Below are positions 1 to 10,900 of a stretch of 64,000 bases of DNA, piece after piece; within the stretch, counting starts at the first letter, position 1, and every line of letters starts with the position of its first letter. The stretch comes from Lepus europaeus. Its lineage: Eukaryota > Chordata > Mammalia > Lagomorpha > Leporidae. The stretch is taken from positions 15,675,342-15,739,341 of the forward strand of contig NC_084832.1 of assembly GCF_033115175.1 (NCBI RefSeq), written 5' to 3'. Both the position numbers and the translations under genes were made by a program. The notes beneath the pieces were generated by a model that was not told the origin of the DNA, did not search any database, and saw only the letters and a program-made list of their open reading frames with translations.

Positions 1-629
1 ATAAAAGAATTGTTCATCTCCAGGCTGGATGGTGCCATACCCAACAAGAAGTTGAGCTGCACGCTTAGCAAGGGAGACTTTTTCTTGTGCCAAAGTCTGC
101 TTGCATTTTATACTGATTCCAATTTTATCCACACTTTAAATTTTATCTCTTCCCTGGAGGAAGTGACCACAGTTGCTTCAGCGCTTCTTAGACAATTTGT
201 TGTAAGTGCAAAGGATTGAAGATGGGTGTTGGTACAGACATGGAGTTAAACGAAGATGAAGGTTCTTTTTAAATTCTTATATTTAATAAATGACTTGAGA
301 TTCTTTTGGAGATCACAATAGTTTTGTACAACTGTTATCTTCCCTTTCCCTAGCTTTCTCTGCTAGCCTCCACACTTGCTGGTCCTGGCACACTCCCAGT
401 AGAAAAGCAGAGGGTCAGAAAGTGCAGAGAAGGAGAAGCAAGTGTTTCCTCTCTCTGAAGAATGGCAGCAGCCGGAGTGTGGAATTGGTGCGTGATGGGT
501 GATTTTAGGTACTGACCTGCCTAGGCTACAGTGCAGGTGTTTAGTGAACACTAGCTCTGGATGTTGTTATTCGGGTATGCTTTCACATTTCATGAATACT
601 TAAAACAATATATTTTGATTAAAGGAGAT
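1..629. other. Intergenic DNA, nothing recognised
   Basis: No splice-bounded exon, SINE or LTR was recognised. Open frames here are short and lack any recognisable domain. This is the distal downstream flank of HS6ST3. Confidence 0.5.
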
Positions 630-912
630 GGCCCTGTCATGTGAGTCTCACCCAAACCACTGGGAGCTTTGCCAGCAAACACTGAGATTTCCCAACGAAG
701 GACTTCTCCCCAGGATTGCAGCTCTGCTTGCATTTGCAGCCTGCTACCGATCACATTCCAGACTCTCAATTGCCGGACACACTCCTGACTCCCCAGTCCG
801 CTGACCTACTCTTACCCTAGAGATTTCAGGTTTGCCAGCCCCATAGTCAAGAGCCAATTCTTTGAAATCTCTCATCCTCTTGTAGGTTCTCTTTCTCTAG
901 ACTGCTGACTCA
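630..912 (+). repeat. Ancient LTR-like repeat fragment
   Basis: The text runs through a degenerate form of a familiar mammalian LTR end: a phrase reading roughly 'gatttcaggtttgccagcccc', then 'gagccaattctttgaaatctc', then a 'ggttctctttctctag' ending. These follow the order of an old ERVL-type LTR 3' end. The family was not pinned down and the left edge is uncertain. Confidence 0.45.
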
Positions 913-1356
913 TACCAATGTCTCAGACTTACAGTACAGGAGAAATGTGCTGCTCCCTAGGAGGAAGCACTGGAGGACGGTCAAAGGTGACCCCAAGCAA
1001 AGCCTTCCCCTCACCTCCTTTCAGCCTGGACTCCGCCAGTTGGCCTACAAATTCATTTTGGAAAACCACTGAGAGGGACATTTCTGACAGAAGATCATAG
1101 ATGCATTCTTTTCCATTAATTCATTAGCTTAGCAAATTTCTTTGATCTGTTAGATGTGCCCTGAATCCTGAAAAGAGTATATAATATTGACTCCTGGTAA
1201 TGGCATTTTATTCTGCTACTTGTCATATCTCAAGGGTGGGGCAGATTAGGGCAGTCTAAAAGGTTATGGACAGGAGTGGGAAAGGATGCCCTGGGAAATG
1301 GGAAAAGATACAAGGAACTCAACTTGTGGTGTCTAATATTATTAATAACCAGCATT
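913..1356. other. Intergenic DNA, nothing recognised
   Basis: No gene, SINE or LTR could be recognised. Short open frames are not supported by splice sites or domains. Confidence 0.5.
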
Positions 1357-1640
1357 ATAATATTTTTATCTTATTTATTATTGAAAGAGATAAATCTTCC
1401 ATCCTTTGGCTCATTCCTCAAGTGTCTATAACAGCTGGGGTAGGAACTCGGTCTGGGTTCATGTGAATGTCAGGATCCAATTACTTGAGCCATCACTTGC
1501 TTCCCAGGATGTGCATCAGCAAGAACCTTGATTGAAAGTAGAGCCAAGACTTGAAAGCAGGCATTTTGATATGAGTTGCAGCTGCCCCATGTAACATTGC
1601 AACTGCTGAACTGAATGCCTGCCACAATGCTGTAATATTG
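1357..1640 (-). repeat. Old diverged C-type SINE
   Basis: The left side carries the reverse complement of a SINE A/T tail (TTATTTATTATTGAAAGAGA). The body follows the order of a reverse-complemented C element, including the 'ttcccaggatgtgcatcagc' and 'ggcattttgatatgagttgcagctgcc' stretches. It is far more diverged than the SINEs at 8.5 or 30.5 kb, so it is an older subfamily. Confidence 0.6.
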
Positions 1641-3020
1641 ATAAACACTGGCATCTCCATCTGTTTACTGGGCATATGCAGAGAGATGACCTGGATGCCA
1701 CAATACAGTGGAAGATCCTCATGTATCTGACCACTTCCAGCTGCTCACTGCAGTGAGCCCAGGTAACCCCACTCTGCCAGCAATACTCAGTGGCTTTGCT
1801 TTTCCGGTTTTAAAAGAGTTATCCGATTTCTCCTCTCCCAAGTCTCATATCCCTGTGAGTCTAAACTCTCTAGAACATTGGGGATTTTACTGTGCATGAA
1901 AATTTTTCCTCTTAATACTCAAATATTGCTCTTCACATTTTTTCTCTTTAAACATAATAACCATTTATTTAGTTGTTCTTCTTTTAGCCTCCCTATCATC
2001 CTTTGTAGTAAATATTGCTCCATTTTGCAAAGGAGAGAACTGAGGCTGAGCTGGCTCAAGGGTGAGCAGGCAGATTGGAGATCAGCTTGGCAGAGGGCTG
2101 GTATTGCGTTGGCTTACAGGAAATTCCAGAAACAACAGGCTGAGAAATGCCACTCTGGCCCGGGAGAGACTGTGGCAGGGCCTCCGTGTACAATGGGAAA
2201 CAGGAGGATAAGGGAGCTACTGAAAGTGAAAACCAAGGGACTCTTTCATCTTGAATTTAAGCACAGACTTGACATTAACAGCAGGATAACCCAGGAGCAC
2301 CAACTCATTGCTCTTAATTAGACCTTACACGTCTCTACTCTTTGACAGATGCAAAGAATTTCCAAATATAATTAAACTTCCTAATCCCCTTGTGAGGAGG
2401 TGGCATCATATTATTTTACAGATGGGTGAACTAAGGCCAACAGAAGATGCAGCTCTAAAAGTTAACTCATCAATCTAGGAGAAAACCCTGTGGTTCTTCA
2501 GTCCTCTGTGCCATGGTGCCAATGAGCTCAATGCAATGGTATGGAATTTTACAAGAAAGAATGAGACTTCTCACCCACATTTAGCTAACAGACTACCTAA
2601 AGTAAATATGAGAGACAACAGAATAAAATCAGTTTGTATGTGCATCCAGCTCCCGCATTAGTTGCAGCAGGGTTAGCCAGGATTTACTGGGATTTGCTAG
2701 GTCATAGGATTCCCCCTGGCATTTGTGAATAATGTGACATTTTTGGATTCTCCCCTGAAGATGCTGGTAAGTCTGGAATGGATCCTAAGAATCTTTATTG
2801 CTTTACAATTTTCCAGGTAACATTTTGTATCTGGGCAGGTCCAGGAAACACAGGATTAATCATTCTGCAAGTATTTCTGGAGCTTATTATTTGCTTAGTG
2901 CTGTGTTAGGTTCTGTGAGAGATACTCAGAGTAAAAACACAACCTCAAAGGTCCCCTTCTCCCCTTTGCTCAACGCAATGAAGAATGTGACAAATGATTG
3001 CTGCACACTTGCTCTGTATT
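1641..3020. other. Intergenic DNA with faint MIR/L2-like scraps
   Basis: Short phrases near 2017-2060 ('attttgcaaaggagagaactgaggc') and 2410-2445 ('ttacagatgggtgaactaagg') resemble the conserved core of antisense MIR elements, and 2860-2960 resembles an L2 end. A 147-codon open frame at 1878-2321 overlaps the first MIR scrap and has no domain, so it is not called as a gene. Confidence 0.4.
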
Positions 3021-3340
3021 TTTAAATATTTATTTTTATTTATTTGAAAGGCAGAGAGAGAGAGCGAGAGAAAGGTCTTCCATCCACTAGTTTACTTCCC
3101 AAATTATTGCAATGGCTGGGCCTGGGCCAGGCCAAAGCCAGGAGCCAGGAGCTTCTTCTGGGTATCCCACTTGGGTGCAGGGGCCCAAGCACTGGGACCA
3201 TATTCTGCTGCTTTCCCAAGCGCATCCGCAGGGAGCTGGATCAGAAACAGAGCAGCCAGGACTCAAACTGGCACCTATCTGGGATGCTGGCTCTGCAAGA
3301 GGCAGCTTAACTCGCTATATTACCAAGTCAGCATTGTCAG
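3021..3340 (-). repeat. C-type SINE (CSINE), full length, diverged
   Basis: In reverse complement the element has the usual C-repeat order: tRNA-like head on the right, the 'ctttcccaagcgcatccgc' central block, the 'ggagccaggagcttcttctgggt' block, a GA-rich box at about 3050-3075 and an AAATAAATA-type tail at the left edge. No clear flanking duplication was found, and divergence suggests middle age. Confidence 0.85.
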
Positions 3341-3859
3341 GCCCACACTTGTTCAACTGATAGCCTTTAGGTCTTCGGGTGGATAATAAGGCAATGCAAA
3401 GAAGGAGAAGCTACACAGTATCTGCAATAGCATCAGACTAGATTACAACACAGGCTTACACAAAGCATTCTGCAGAGGAGGTAAAAGAGCAAGTAAATCA
3501 ACTAAAAGGAAGACAGGGGAAGTATTACAAAGCCTTGGCCTAAGATCTAGGATTTATTTATTTTTAGATAACATATTTTCAATTTTCCATTCTAGCCAAA
3601 GGCTAAATGCTCCACTAAATCAGGAGTTCAACCAGCAAAAATCAAAGGTTTTGAAGGATAAATAGGAGTTTATTAATTGGGGGCACTCTGCAGGGAAAAC
3701 AGAATTACAAGAACAAAGAAATATATGAATGCATGTATGTGCACACATATATTTTAATCCTAACTCTTTGGAGGAGAGGCAAATGAGATATGATGACAAG
3801 ACCGTTAGTCTGTGAAGAGGAGGGCTGGAGTGGGGTTTTCAGAGTCTTTACACATCTCA
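3341..3859. other. Intergenic DNA, nothing recognised
   Basis: No gene-like or repeat-like structure was recognised beyond general A/T richness. Confidence 0.45.
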
Positions 3860-4995
3860 TTCATTCATACAACAAACATGTATCCATTACCTGATGGACA
3901 TCCATCACCTGATGGACATCAGGCAATGTTTTAGGAGATTTATCAGTTGCAACTTTTAAAATGCCCTTCATTATGAGTTTATGTGTTATGGACTGAGAAA
4001 ACCAATATCACAAGTACAACACATGTTATGCTGGATGATAATAAATGCCTAAGCGGGAAATGAGGCAGAATAGAAGCACAGGAAATGCCTGTGGCAATGA
4101 TTGCGCCTGGGCAAGGTCTTGCTAGGAGATAATATTTGGCCTGTGCCGTGGCTCACTAGGCTAATCCTCCCTCTTGTGGCACCAGCACCCCGAATTTTAG
4201 TCCTGGTTGGGGCGCTGGATTCTGTTTCAGTTGCTCCTCTTCCATTCCAGCTCTCTGCTGTGGCCCGGGAAGGTGGTGGAGGATGGTCCAAGTGCTTGAG
4301 CCCTGCACCCGCATGGTAGACCAGGAGGAAGCACCTGGCTCCTGGCTTCGGATCAGTGCAGCACGCTGGCAGTGGCAGCCATGTGGGGGGTGAACCAATA
4401 GAAGGAAGACCTTTCTCTCTGTCTCTCTCTTTCCCTAATTCTGCTTGTCAAAAAAAAGAGAGAGAGAGAGATAATATTTGATCTCTGCTCTGAAGGAGAT
4501 GGAGGAGGGAGCCTGATGGGAGAAGAAGGTTCTAAATGAACAGGGAAGCAAGTGAAAAGGTCTTGGGCATGGAGTGTACCTGGTGGCTGCTATGGCTGCA
4601 TTGAAGTGAACTTGGGAGAGAGACAATAGCAGCAGATGAGCTAACAGGATGGTAGCAGGCAGAGATGACGGGCACTGATGATGCTGGGCTGCCTGGACCA
4701 CTTCCTGGGTCAGAAGGGAACCCACCAGAGAGTTTTATGTAGAGTAGTGACAAGATCTGACTTTCGTTTAAAAACATGTTACTCTGCAATGAGGGTAGTT
4801 TGTTAGGAGCCTAGCCTAGGAGAGAGGATACAAAAACAGACGGACCAATTCAATGTCCCAGGCGCAGGATGGTGGTGACTTGAGCCAGGAGAGGAGGAAT
4901 CGAGGTAGTATGAAATGGTAGACTTCTTGAGGGATTTTGGCATTTATTAGTAACTAGATAGGGGGATAGAGGAAAGAAGTTGAAGATCGTGGGCC
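3860..4995 (+). repeat. Ancient interspersed repeat split by a CSINE
   Basis: Text at 3860-4138 and again at 4481-4995 reads as one old mammalian repeat. It has a 'cattcattcatacaacaaacatgtat' start, a 'tgataataaatgcctaagcggg' block, then 'gcatggagtgtacctggtggctg' and 'ccaggcgcaggatggtggtgactt' blocks. The right part resumes where the left stops once the CSINE at 4139-4467 and its duplicated target are removed. The family is probably L2-like, but the assignment is uncertain. An 18-bp tandem unit sits at about 3882-3918. Confidence 0.45.
4139..4467 (+). repeat. CSINE, 'CTGTCAAAA' tail subfamily
   Basis: It opens with a tRNA-like head (GGCTCACTAGGCTAATCCTC) and carries the 'gttggggcgctggattctg' insertion typical of this subfamily. 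It ends in a CT-rich box and a CTTGTCAAAAAAA tail. The 13-bp target-site duplication GAGATAATATTTG is visible at 4126-4138 and 4468-4480, so both limits are firm. The GA run before the right copy is partly tail sequence. Confidence 0.95.
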
Positions 4996-6110
4996 TCCCT
5001 CTAGGAAACCTTGCAATGCCATTACCTGGTCCATGGCTTTGCGAATCCCCCTGGTTTCAGACTGGAGGGCAGAGGGCTGCTGGAAGGCTCCTAGAACATG
5101 TGAGAAAAGAAGATGAAGAACAAGGATCAAGGATGGCTTTGCAAGAAAGAATCATGACGAGACGAACAAGCTGCAGAATCTGGCGGCTAATGAAACCTGT
5201 CCTCTGTGACCATCTGTGACGGAAAGAGAGAAGATTTCTGCAAGGAAAGCGGATGCATTTGGCTTAGACTTCTTTACCTTGAAATGATTGTGGCTTGGAA
5301 TGTGGAGTCACTAAAAGAATAAGCAATGTAACTCTTCCACTTGTGAGTTAGGGCATAGCTAGGACGTCATGGTGATGACTTTGGATATTGCATGCCAGTT
5401 TTAAAATGATACTTCTAGATCTAACCAAGATAATGATTTCTGCAATATATAGCCCTCATATCTCCAAAATTTGAGCACCAGGGAAGTTTAGGAAATGTTT
5501 GGAGATAGAGCGAGCTGACAGAAATGAACACGGGCACTGAAAATGCATGAAGGGGAGCAGTGTGGGATGTGAGAAGGTCCCCAGCCTGGCCATACACAAG
5601 AAGTCGCTGTATCATTTGGGAGTTTTTGTCTCTGCCTCAATAAACTTGATAAACAGACCCATACATTGTCTTTGCATTTCATGCATATTGAAGGCATGCA
5701 TGGAAAAATCCCCAAATGAGCCTTGAATTCCCTAATAGAGCCTTACAGCATATCCCCCATATGCTTATAGGAAGAGAGGTTATTGACATTATAAATGTTT
5801 TCTTGACTGGAATAGGTCAAAATCATTGTACTTTTTCCAAGAGGATGTCTATGTGTTTTTACTGGAGAAAATGAATTATATGTACAAATTCTTTCTTTGG
5901 AGTTTTTTGTTTGTTAATTTGGTTGTGTACTAAATTTACATATATAAACTTGTCCATTGTTTCTCAAATTAATTGGAAGAAGCATCTAATAGAAATTTGC
6001 CATGGATTAAAGCATAGGACAGTTTTAATAGATTTCATTGTGGGCAGCAAACTTCGCCCCAGGAAAATTTATTTTAAAAGATCAGGACATTCCTTTGACT
6101 TTAAGTAAAA
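4996..6110. other. Intergenic DNA, nothing recognised
   Basis: No SINE, LTR or exon was recognised. A 79-codon open frame near 4980-5219 has no domain and no splice support. Confidence 0.45.
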
Positions 6111-6123
6111 CTAAATGAAACCA

Positions 6124-6456
6124 GCTGGAGCCGGGCTCACTAGGCTATTTCTCTGCCTGTGGCGCCGGTACTCCCAGTTCTAGTCCCTGTTGGGGTGCCG
6201 GATTCTGTCCTGGTTGCTCCTCTCCCAGTCCAGCTCTCTGTTGTGGCCTGGGAAGGCAGTGTAGGATGACCCAAGTGCTTGGGCCCTGCACCCACATGGT
6301 AGACCAGGAGGAGGTACCTGGCTCCTGACTTCGGATCGGCGCAGCGCACCAGCCGTAGCGACCATTTGGGGAGTGAACCAATGGAAGGAAGACTTTTCTG
6401 TCTGTTTCTCTCTCTCTCTGTCTAACTCGGCCTGTCAAAAAATAAAAAAAATAAAG
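6124..6456 (+). repeat. CSINE, 'CTGTCAAAA' tail subfamily
   Basis: It is full length, with a tRNA-like head (GGGCTCACTAGGCTA), the 'tgttggggtgccggattctg' block and a CCTGTCAAAAAATAAA tail. The target-site duplication CTAAATGAAACCA (13 bp) lies at 6111-6123 and 6457-6469. The retained CpG dinucleotides and intact duplication suggest a fairly young insertion. Confidence 0.95.
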
Positions 6457-6469
6457 CTAAATGAAACCA

Positions 6470-6899
6470 AGTTGCTGTAGCCCAGAAAGGGGAGGCATCC
6501 TTAACTTTAGCATCCCCAAATCATCACGTTTTGGGGAGATTTCAAATCTCTTGACCTAGATGATCCTCCCAGTAGCCCAGAGCAGATTCGGGACAGAACT
6601 GTAATGTGGTCAGTGACCCACGGACACTGAAGAAGGACATAGGAATCTGAAATTTTGCCCTCTCATCTGTCACTCATGGCCTCAAGCACAACCATCTCCC
6701 TGGAGTCTCCACTCATAATGGCCACTCTCTTATCTTGGGTGAGAGATAGGGGAAAGTGAGAAAGTAGATCTAACATTGTTTGAGAAAGAATAGCTCCCTT
6801 CAACATTTACTCAAAGGGGAAAAGAGCAAGATTTTGCTTATAATTTTTGAGAGGTGATAGAGGGAGGAATGTGCTTAAGAATGGGAGATGTTGTGCACA
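6470..6899. other. Intergenic DNA, nothing recognised
   Basis: No gene or repeat family was recognised here. Confidence 0.45.
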
Positions 6900-7525
6900 G
6901 AAACACAAATCGACTTCAAGAGAGAGCAGACCAGCCTTTGTATAGTCAGGTAGTGGTCCACTACAGTAGCTCCCAGTGATCCTGCCTCCCAGTCGTCATG
7001 CTCCTGTGTAATCTTCCCCTTTTTTGTTGGCTGCATTTGAGGACCTGCTTTTCTAATGAACAAGACATGGCCAAAATGATGAGAAATCACTTCTGAGATT
7101 ACGTCATGAAGACCGTGACTTCCATCTGGCCAAAACCTTCTCACACTAATGCTCACTTGGTGGAGCCAACAGCTATGTTGTGAGCTATCCCATGAGCAGA
7201 TTCATATAGCAAGGGAGCAGAGATGGCCTCCAGCCAACAGCCCAGGAGGAACCAAAGCCCTTTGTCCAACAGACCACAGAACCTGAAGCCCACTGGAAAC
7301 CAGTGACCAAGCTTGGAAGAAGGTCCTGCCCCAACTAAACCTCGAGATAATTTTAGCCCTTGGAGAGAACTTGATTGCACTCTTGAGAAACATCAGGAAC
7401 CGAGGCACCCAGCTTAGCAGTGCCCAGATTCCTAACCCAGAGAAATTGTAAGATAATGAATAGTTGTTGTAGTAAGCTACTGAGATTTGGGGGTGATTTC
7501 TTCACAGTACTTAATTAACATACCA
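6900..7525 (+). repeat. Ancient ERVL/MaLR-type LTR
   Basis: The right end follows the standard ending of an old mammalian LTR family: 'cacccagcttagcagtgccc' then 'cagagaaattgtaagataatgaatagttgttgtagtaagc' (in short phrases), then 'tactgagatttgggggtgattt' and a TTAATTAACA-type close. The middle carries 'catgaagaccgtgacttccatc', also LTR-like. The subfamily is not certain. Open frames of 93 and 75 codons on the minus strand are by-products of this repeat. Confidence 0.55.
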
Positions 7526-8472
7526 ATGAGCCCAGAACAACCTGCTATGGTTTTGGATGGGAAGAAATGAATTATCTTTCAAAACAATCATTGGAAGATG
7601 TTAAAACTGTGATCGTGGTATGGAAGACCAGGGAAGAGAAAAGGCTCAACGAAGCGCTGGAACAGAGGATAGAGGGTTAAGTGTGGAAACAAAAAGTGAG
7701 CAACCAAGTGAGAAAGCAATGTCTATTTATTTGGAGCTTGCTGTAGTAAGGGAACCAGCAGAGACTCAAAGGCAAGCAGAAATGTAGGGAAGCTTTAGGA
7801 TGGAAAAAAGGGATGACTTCGAGTGTGCTCTACTTGGAGGCTGTTGTCATGGGAAAGCTGGAAGGCTGCTAATCAGGGGCAGAGAATTTCACGTGATTGG
7901 TTAGGGTAACATACTTGACTTTCCCTGGTTGATTCTAAGATGGAAGTGGGGACAAACATTAGGCAGATAGTCATTTGTTAGTCAATTCCTAGCTATTTGA
8001 GGAGGACTGTTTCTTGGTTATTGTTTGGCTTGAGATGGTCGTGTTGTTGGCAGAGAGAGTGATCTGACTTTCCAGAGTCTGACTCACAGAGGAAGGTTGG
8101 TTTCCTGGTTTGGTTGGAGAAAATGGGCTGGTTTCTTGAGCAGATGGCCGCAGGTTGTGAGTCTGTCCATTGTCCACTTGTATAGTCAGTGTCTCTGAAG
8201 GAAGCGTAACTTTGAAGCAATGGGGCACCTGGATTACCTCAAGGAGATTCTCACAAATGGACTTGACATCCAGTCGCAGAGGGGGGGCAGGTGCACAGAA
8301 TGTGTTGGCTTTTCCCCAAGCTCACAGAGATCCATAGTGGACAGCACAGAGAGCTTTGCCCATACAGGCTTCAGATGTTCGGGACCATGACACATTATTG
8401 GCTTCAATTAAATTGCTGTGACCACGTGTTAGATGTACCTGCTTCCACTGCTTGAATCTGAAAGCAGTTTTG
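7526..8472. other. Intergenic DNA, nothing recognised
   Basis: No exon or repeat family was recognised. Two overlapping minus-strand open frames at 7989-8228 have low-complexity Ser/Thr/Gln composition and no domain. Confidence 0.45.
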
Positions 8473-8485
8473 TGAAGCCATTTCT

Positions 8486-8815
8486 TTTTTTTTAAAAGAT
8501 TTATTTTATTTATTCAAAAGTCAGAGTTATAGAGAGAGGTAGAGACAGAGAGAGAGGTCTTCTATTTGCTGGTTCACTCTGCAGATGGCCGCAATGGCCA
8601 GAGCTGCACCGATCCAAAGCCCGGAGCCAGGAGCTTCCCCCAGGTCTCCCACGTGTGTGCAGGGGTCCAAGGACTTGGGCCATCTTCCACTGCTATCCCA
8701 GGCCATAGCAGAGAGCTGGTTAGGAAGAGGAGCAGCCAGGACTCGAACCTGCACCCATATGGGATACTGGTGCCTCAGGCCAGGGTGTTAACCCATTGTA
8801 CCACAACGCCAGCCC
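8486..8815 (-). repeat. CSINE, AAATAAATCTTT-tail subfamily
   Basis: This is a full-length reverse-complement element. The T-rich tail is on the left, followed by a GA box, the 'ggccgcaatggccagagctgc' block and the tRNA-like head ending at 'caacgccagccc' on the right. The target-site duplication TGAAGCCATTTCT (13 bp) is at 8473-8485 and 8816-8828. Confidence 0.95.
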
Positions 8816-8828
8816 TGAAGCCATTTCT

Positions 8829-9219
8829 ACAATATGCTTTCAAATGCTTCATGTCCCCTGCTTGGCTCTATGGCACGTGCATCTAAACCAAGTCACCAGT
8901 TAAGTGAATTCATGCTTACAGCTTGGTTTCTAGGACCAGTCCCAGAGGAATCTTTATCCCCACAAACCTGAGTGCAGTGGGGTTCCCTTTACTGGACTCC
9001 TTTTCATACAACCTTTCTCACAGTCAGACTTTGGAGAGGTTTTTTTTTTCTTTGATTTTTACCTGCCGGTTAACTAGAAAATTACCCTTCACCTAGGAAG
9101 GTAAATGCTATCTCATTCCCTTGCTAGAATAGAAAATTATCTTTTAACGTTGCTCTGCAGGGCAAAAATCTACATCAGATCAACACTCCCTTTTAGCAAG
9201 TGGTGACTTTCAGAAGGGG
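8829..9219. other. Intergenic DNA, nothing recognised
   Basis: No gene or known repeat was recognised. A T run at about 9042-9050 is the only simple-sequence feature. Confidence 0.4.
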
Positions 9220-9680
9220 TTCTGGGGCCCGGATAATAACAGCAGGGCTTGTAATCTTCCCCGTGCTAATGAGGGTCGCATCCTACCTGACTTGTCGGCC
9301 TTCTGCAGCCAGAGTTAAAGCGCCTCAGCCTTAATTAGCAACGGCTGATGGGGAGGAAAGCCTGTACCTTTACAAGTATCCATCCTCCTGGTTTCAACAA
9401 TGCAGAGAACAATTATTTGGAGGCCCAATGGCAAAAATGGTTAATTAAAATAGTGATGATGCCTGTAAGAGCAATGACAAATGGGGGTTGCTCCTTAATG
9501 AGCATGGTTGCATTCTCTGCTCCCTTGTCCCCTTGCTCATCAGGAAATAGCAGAGTGGAGCCCCCAGGAGACTCCTGCTCAATTAGGGCCCGCAGGCAGT
9601 GGAGACTGCCAAAGACCTGTATGAAGAGAAAATGTAACCACCTAATTTGGGAGGCAAGGAGATAGGGCACTGGCTTTAAT
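9220..9680. promoter_or_regulatory. Candidate conserved enhancer rich in homeodomain cores
   Basis: The block has no transposon signature, mixed GC content with some surviving CpGs, and an unusual density of homeodomain-type TAAT cores. Examples are GCTAATGAGG (about 9264-9273), TTAATTAGCA (9331-9340), TTAATTAAAA (9441-9450), CTTAATGAG (about 9494-9502), CTCAATTAGGG (about 9578-9588) and CCTAATTTGG (9641-9650). This is the texture of developmental noncoding elements near genes such as HS6ST3. Open frames of 105 (+) and 85 (-) codons overlap but show no domain. Conservation cannot be measured from one sequence. Confidence 0.45.
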
Positions 9681-10549
9681 GGAGTATGCCACTAGCACTT
9701 CCAGGTGCATTCGTGACGGCAGGTGGCACTGAGAGCAGCCCATGGAGAGGCAGGAGTGAGATCACCAGAGGGACTGGCTTGAAGTCACCCAGGCCTGCGT
9801 TTGGAGCTTGGCGATGTGCCCTCACCCCTCAGAGCCACTACCTTCTCATTGTAAAACATAAAGAAAATGACAATGACTTCAAGGGATTGTGTGTGTGCCT
9901 GTGTGTGCGTGTCGGTGTGTGCACGCATATGATCAGACGCTGTAAGAATTGCAACCTTTCCACCTCCCCATCCCAGCACTGTCCTGACGCTCTTCATCCA
10001 CCTGAACCATCTCTTAGCAACCTGTCCTCATGGGAGATACGTCATGTGCATGCCACCCCGTCCAATGTGGCATTAAAAGCTTCCCGAAGACCTTTCTTGG
10101 ATACTTTCTGTTATTTCCTCTATGGCACAGCCCCCTGAGGGCAGAAGCCTTTCTTTCTTCTTTCTTTCTCATCGTCTTATCATCATCCTCAACAGTCTCC
10201 CAGTTGTCCCATTTGTGTTGGACGTCACTCCCACCCCAGTGCCCACAGCAAGGGAGGGGCTTTGAAGAACACAGAGCTGAAGAACCCTAATTCTTGTTCC
10301 TTCAGGTTTGCAGAAATCTGTGCTAATACCCACAATTATAAAGCAAAAATCTCATGTTTGATTTTTCCAAAGACCCCATGGGAGTAATAGACTGGGCAGA
10401 GACTCCCAAATTTGAAATAACTTGCCTTATATCCGACCGCTAGAAAGAGACAGGACTACAAGCCAGGTATTCTGAAGCAAACCAGGAGTATACTTTCCAT
10501 TCCTCTGGAAATAGCTAATATTTGGCTCTGTATCACTCATGATAGGTTA
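9681..10549. other. Intergenic DNA with an imperfect GT tract
   Basis: An imperfect (GT)n tract lies at about 9886-9930. The rest has no recognised gene or repeat. A 150-codon plus-strand open frame at 9686-10138 runs straight through the GT tract and shows no domain, so it is not called. Confidence 0.45.
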
Positions 10550-10900
10550 TGAAAATCTGGCTGGCTGAAAACAACAAAGGTTTCTGTCTCCCTCATGCTG
10601 TGTGTCTGTCACAGGTCAGATGCTACTCTCTCTGCTGAGCCATCCCCATCATCATGTGCACTCAGAGAGCGAGGCTGGTGGAGCAGCTGTTCCTTGCAGC
10701 ATTGCTGGCTGCTGGGGCAGGGGAAAGTCAAACATGCTCAAGCACATGTTTGCTCTTAAAGCACTGGCCTGGAAGTGACACATTTCATTCTGCTCACATT
10801 TCGCTGACCCTGCCGGAGTTCAACAGAGCAGGGAAGTATAAGCTATTATCCCAACCCGCAGCAGGAGGTATAGGGACATCAATGAACAGTTACACAATCT
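10550..10900 (+). repeat. Ancient interspersed repeat, family uncertain
   Basis: The order of phrases follows an old mammalian repeat with 'ggctggctgaaaacaacaaagg', 'ggtcagatgctactctctctgctg' and 'ctggcctggaagtgacacatttcattctgctcacatttc' segments (quoted in short pieces). The stretch at 55380-55670 has the same order and may be the same family. A 126-codon open frame at 10654-11034 lies over it and is not called. Confidence 0.45.

Noticed and set aside
1878..2321. 147-codon plus-strand open frame
   Set aside because: It overlaps MIR-like text and has no domain.
9686..10138. 150-codon plus-strand open frame
   Set aside because: It runs through an imperfect GT microsatellite, giving a Cys/Val-rich translation, so it is not coding.
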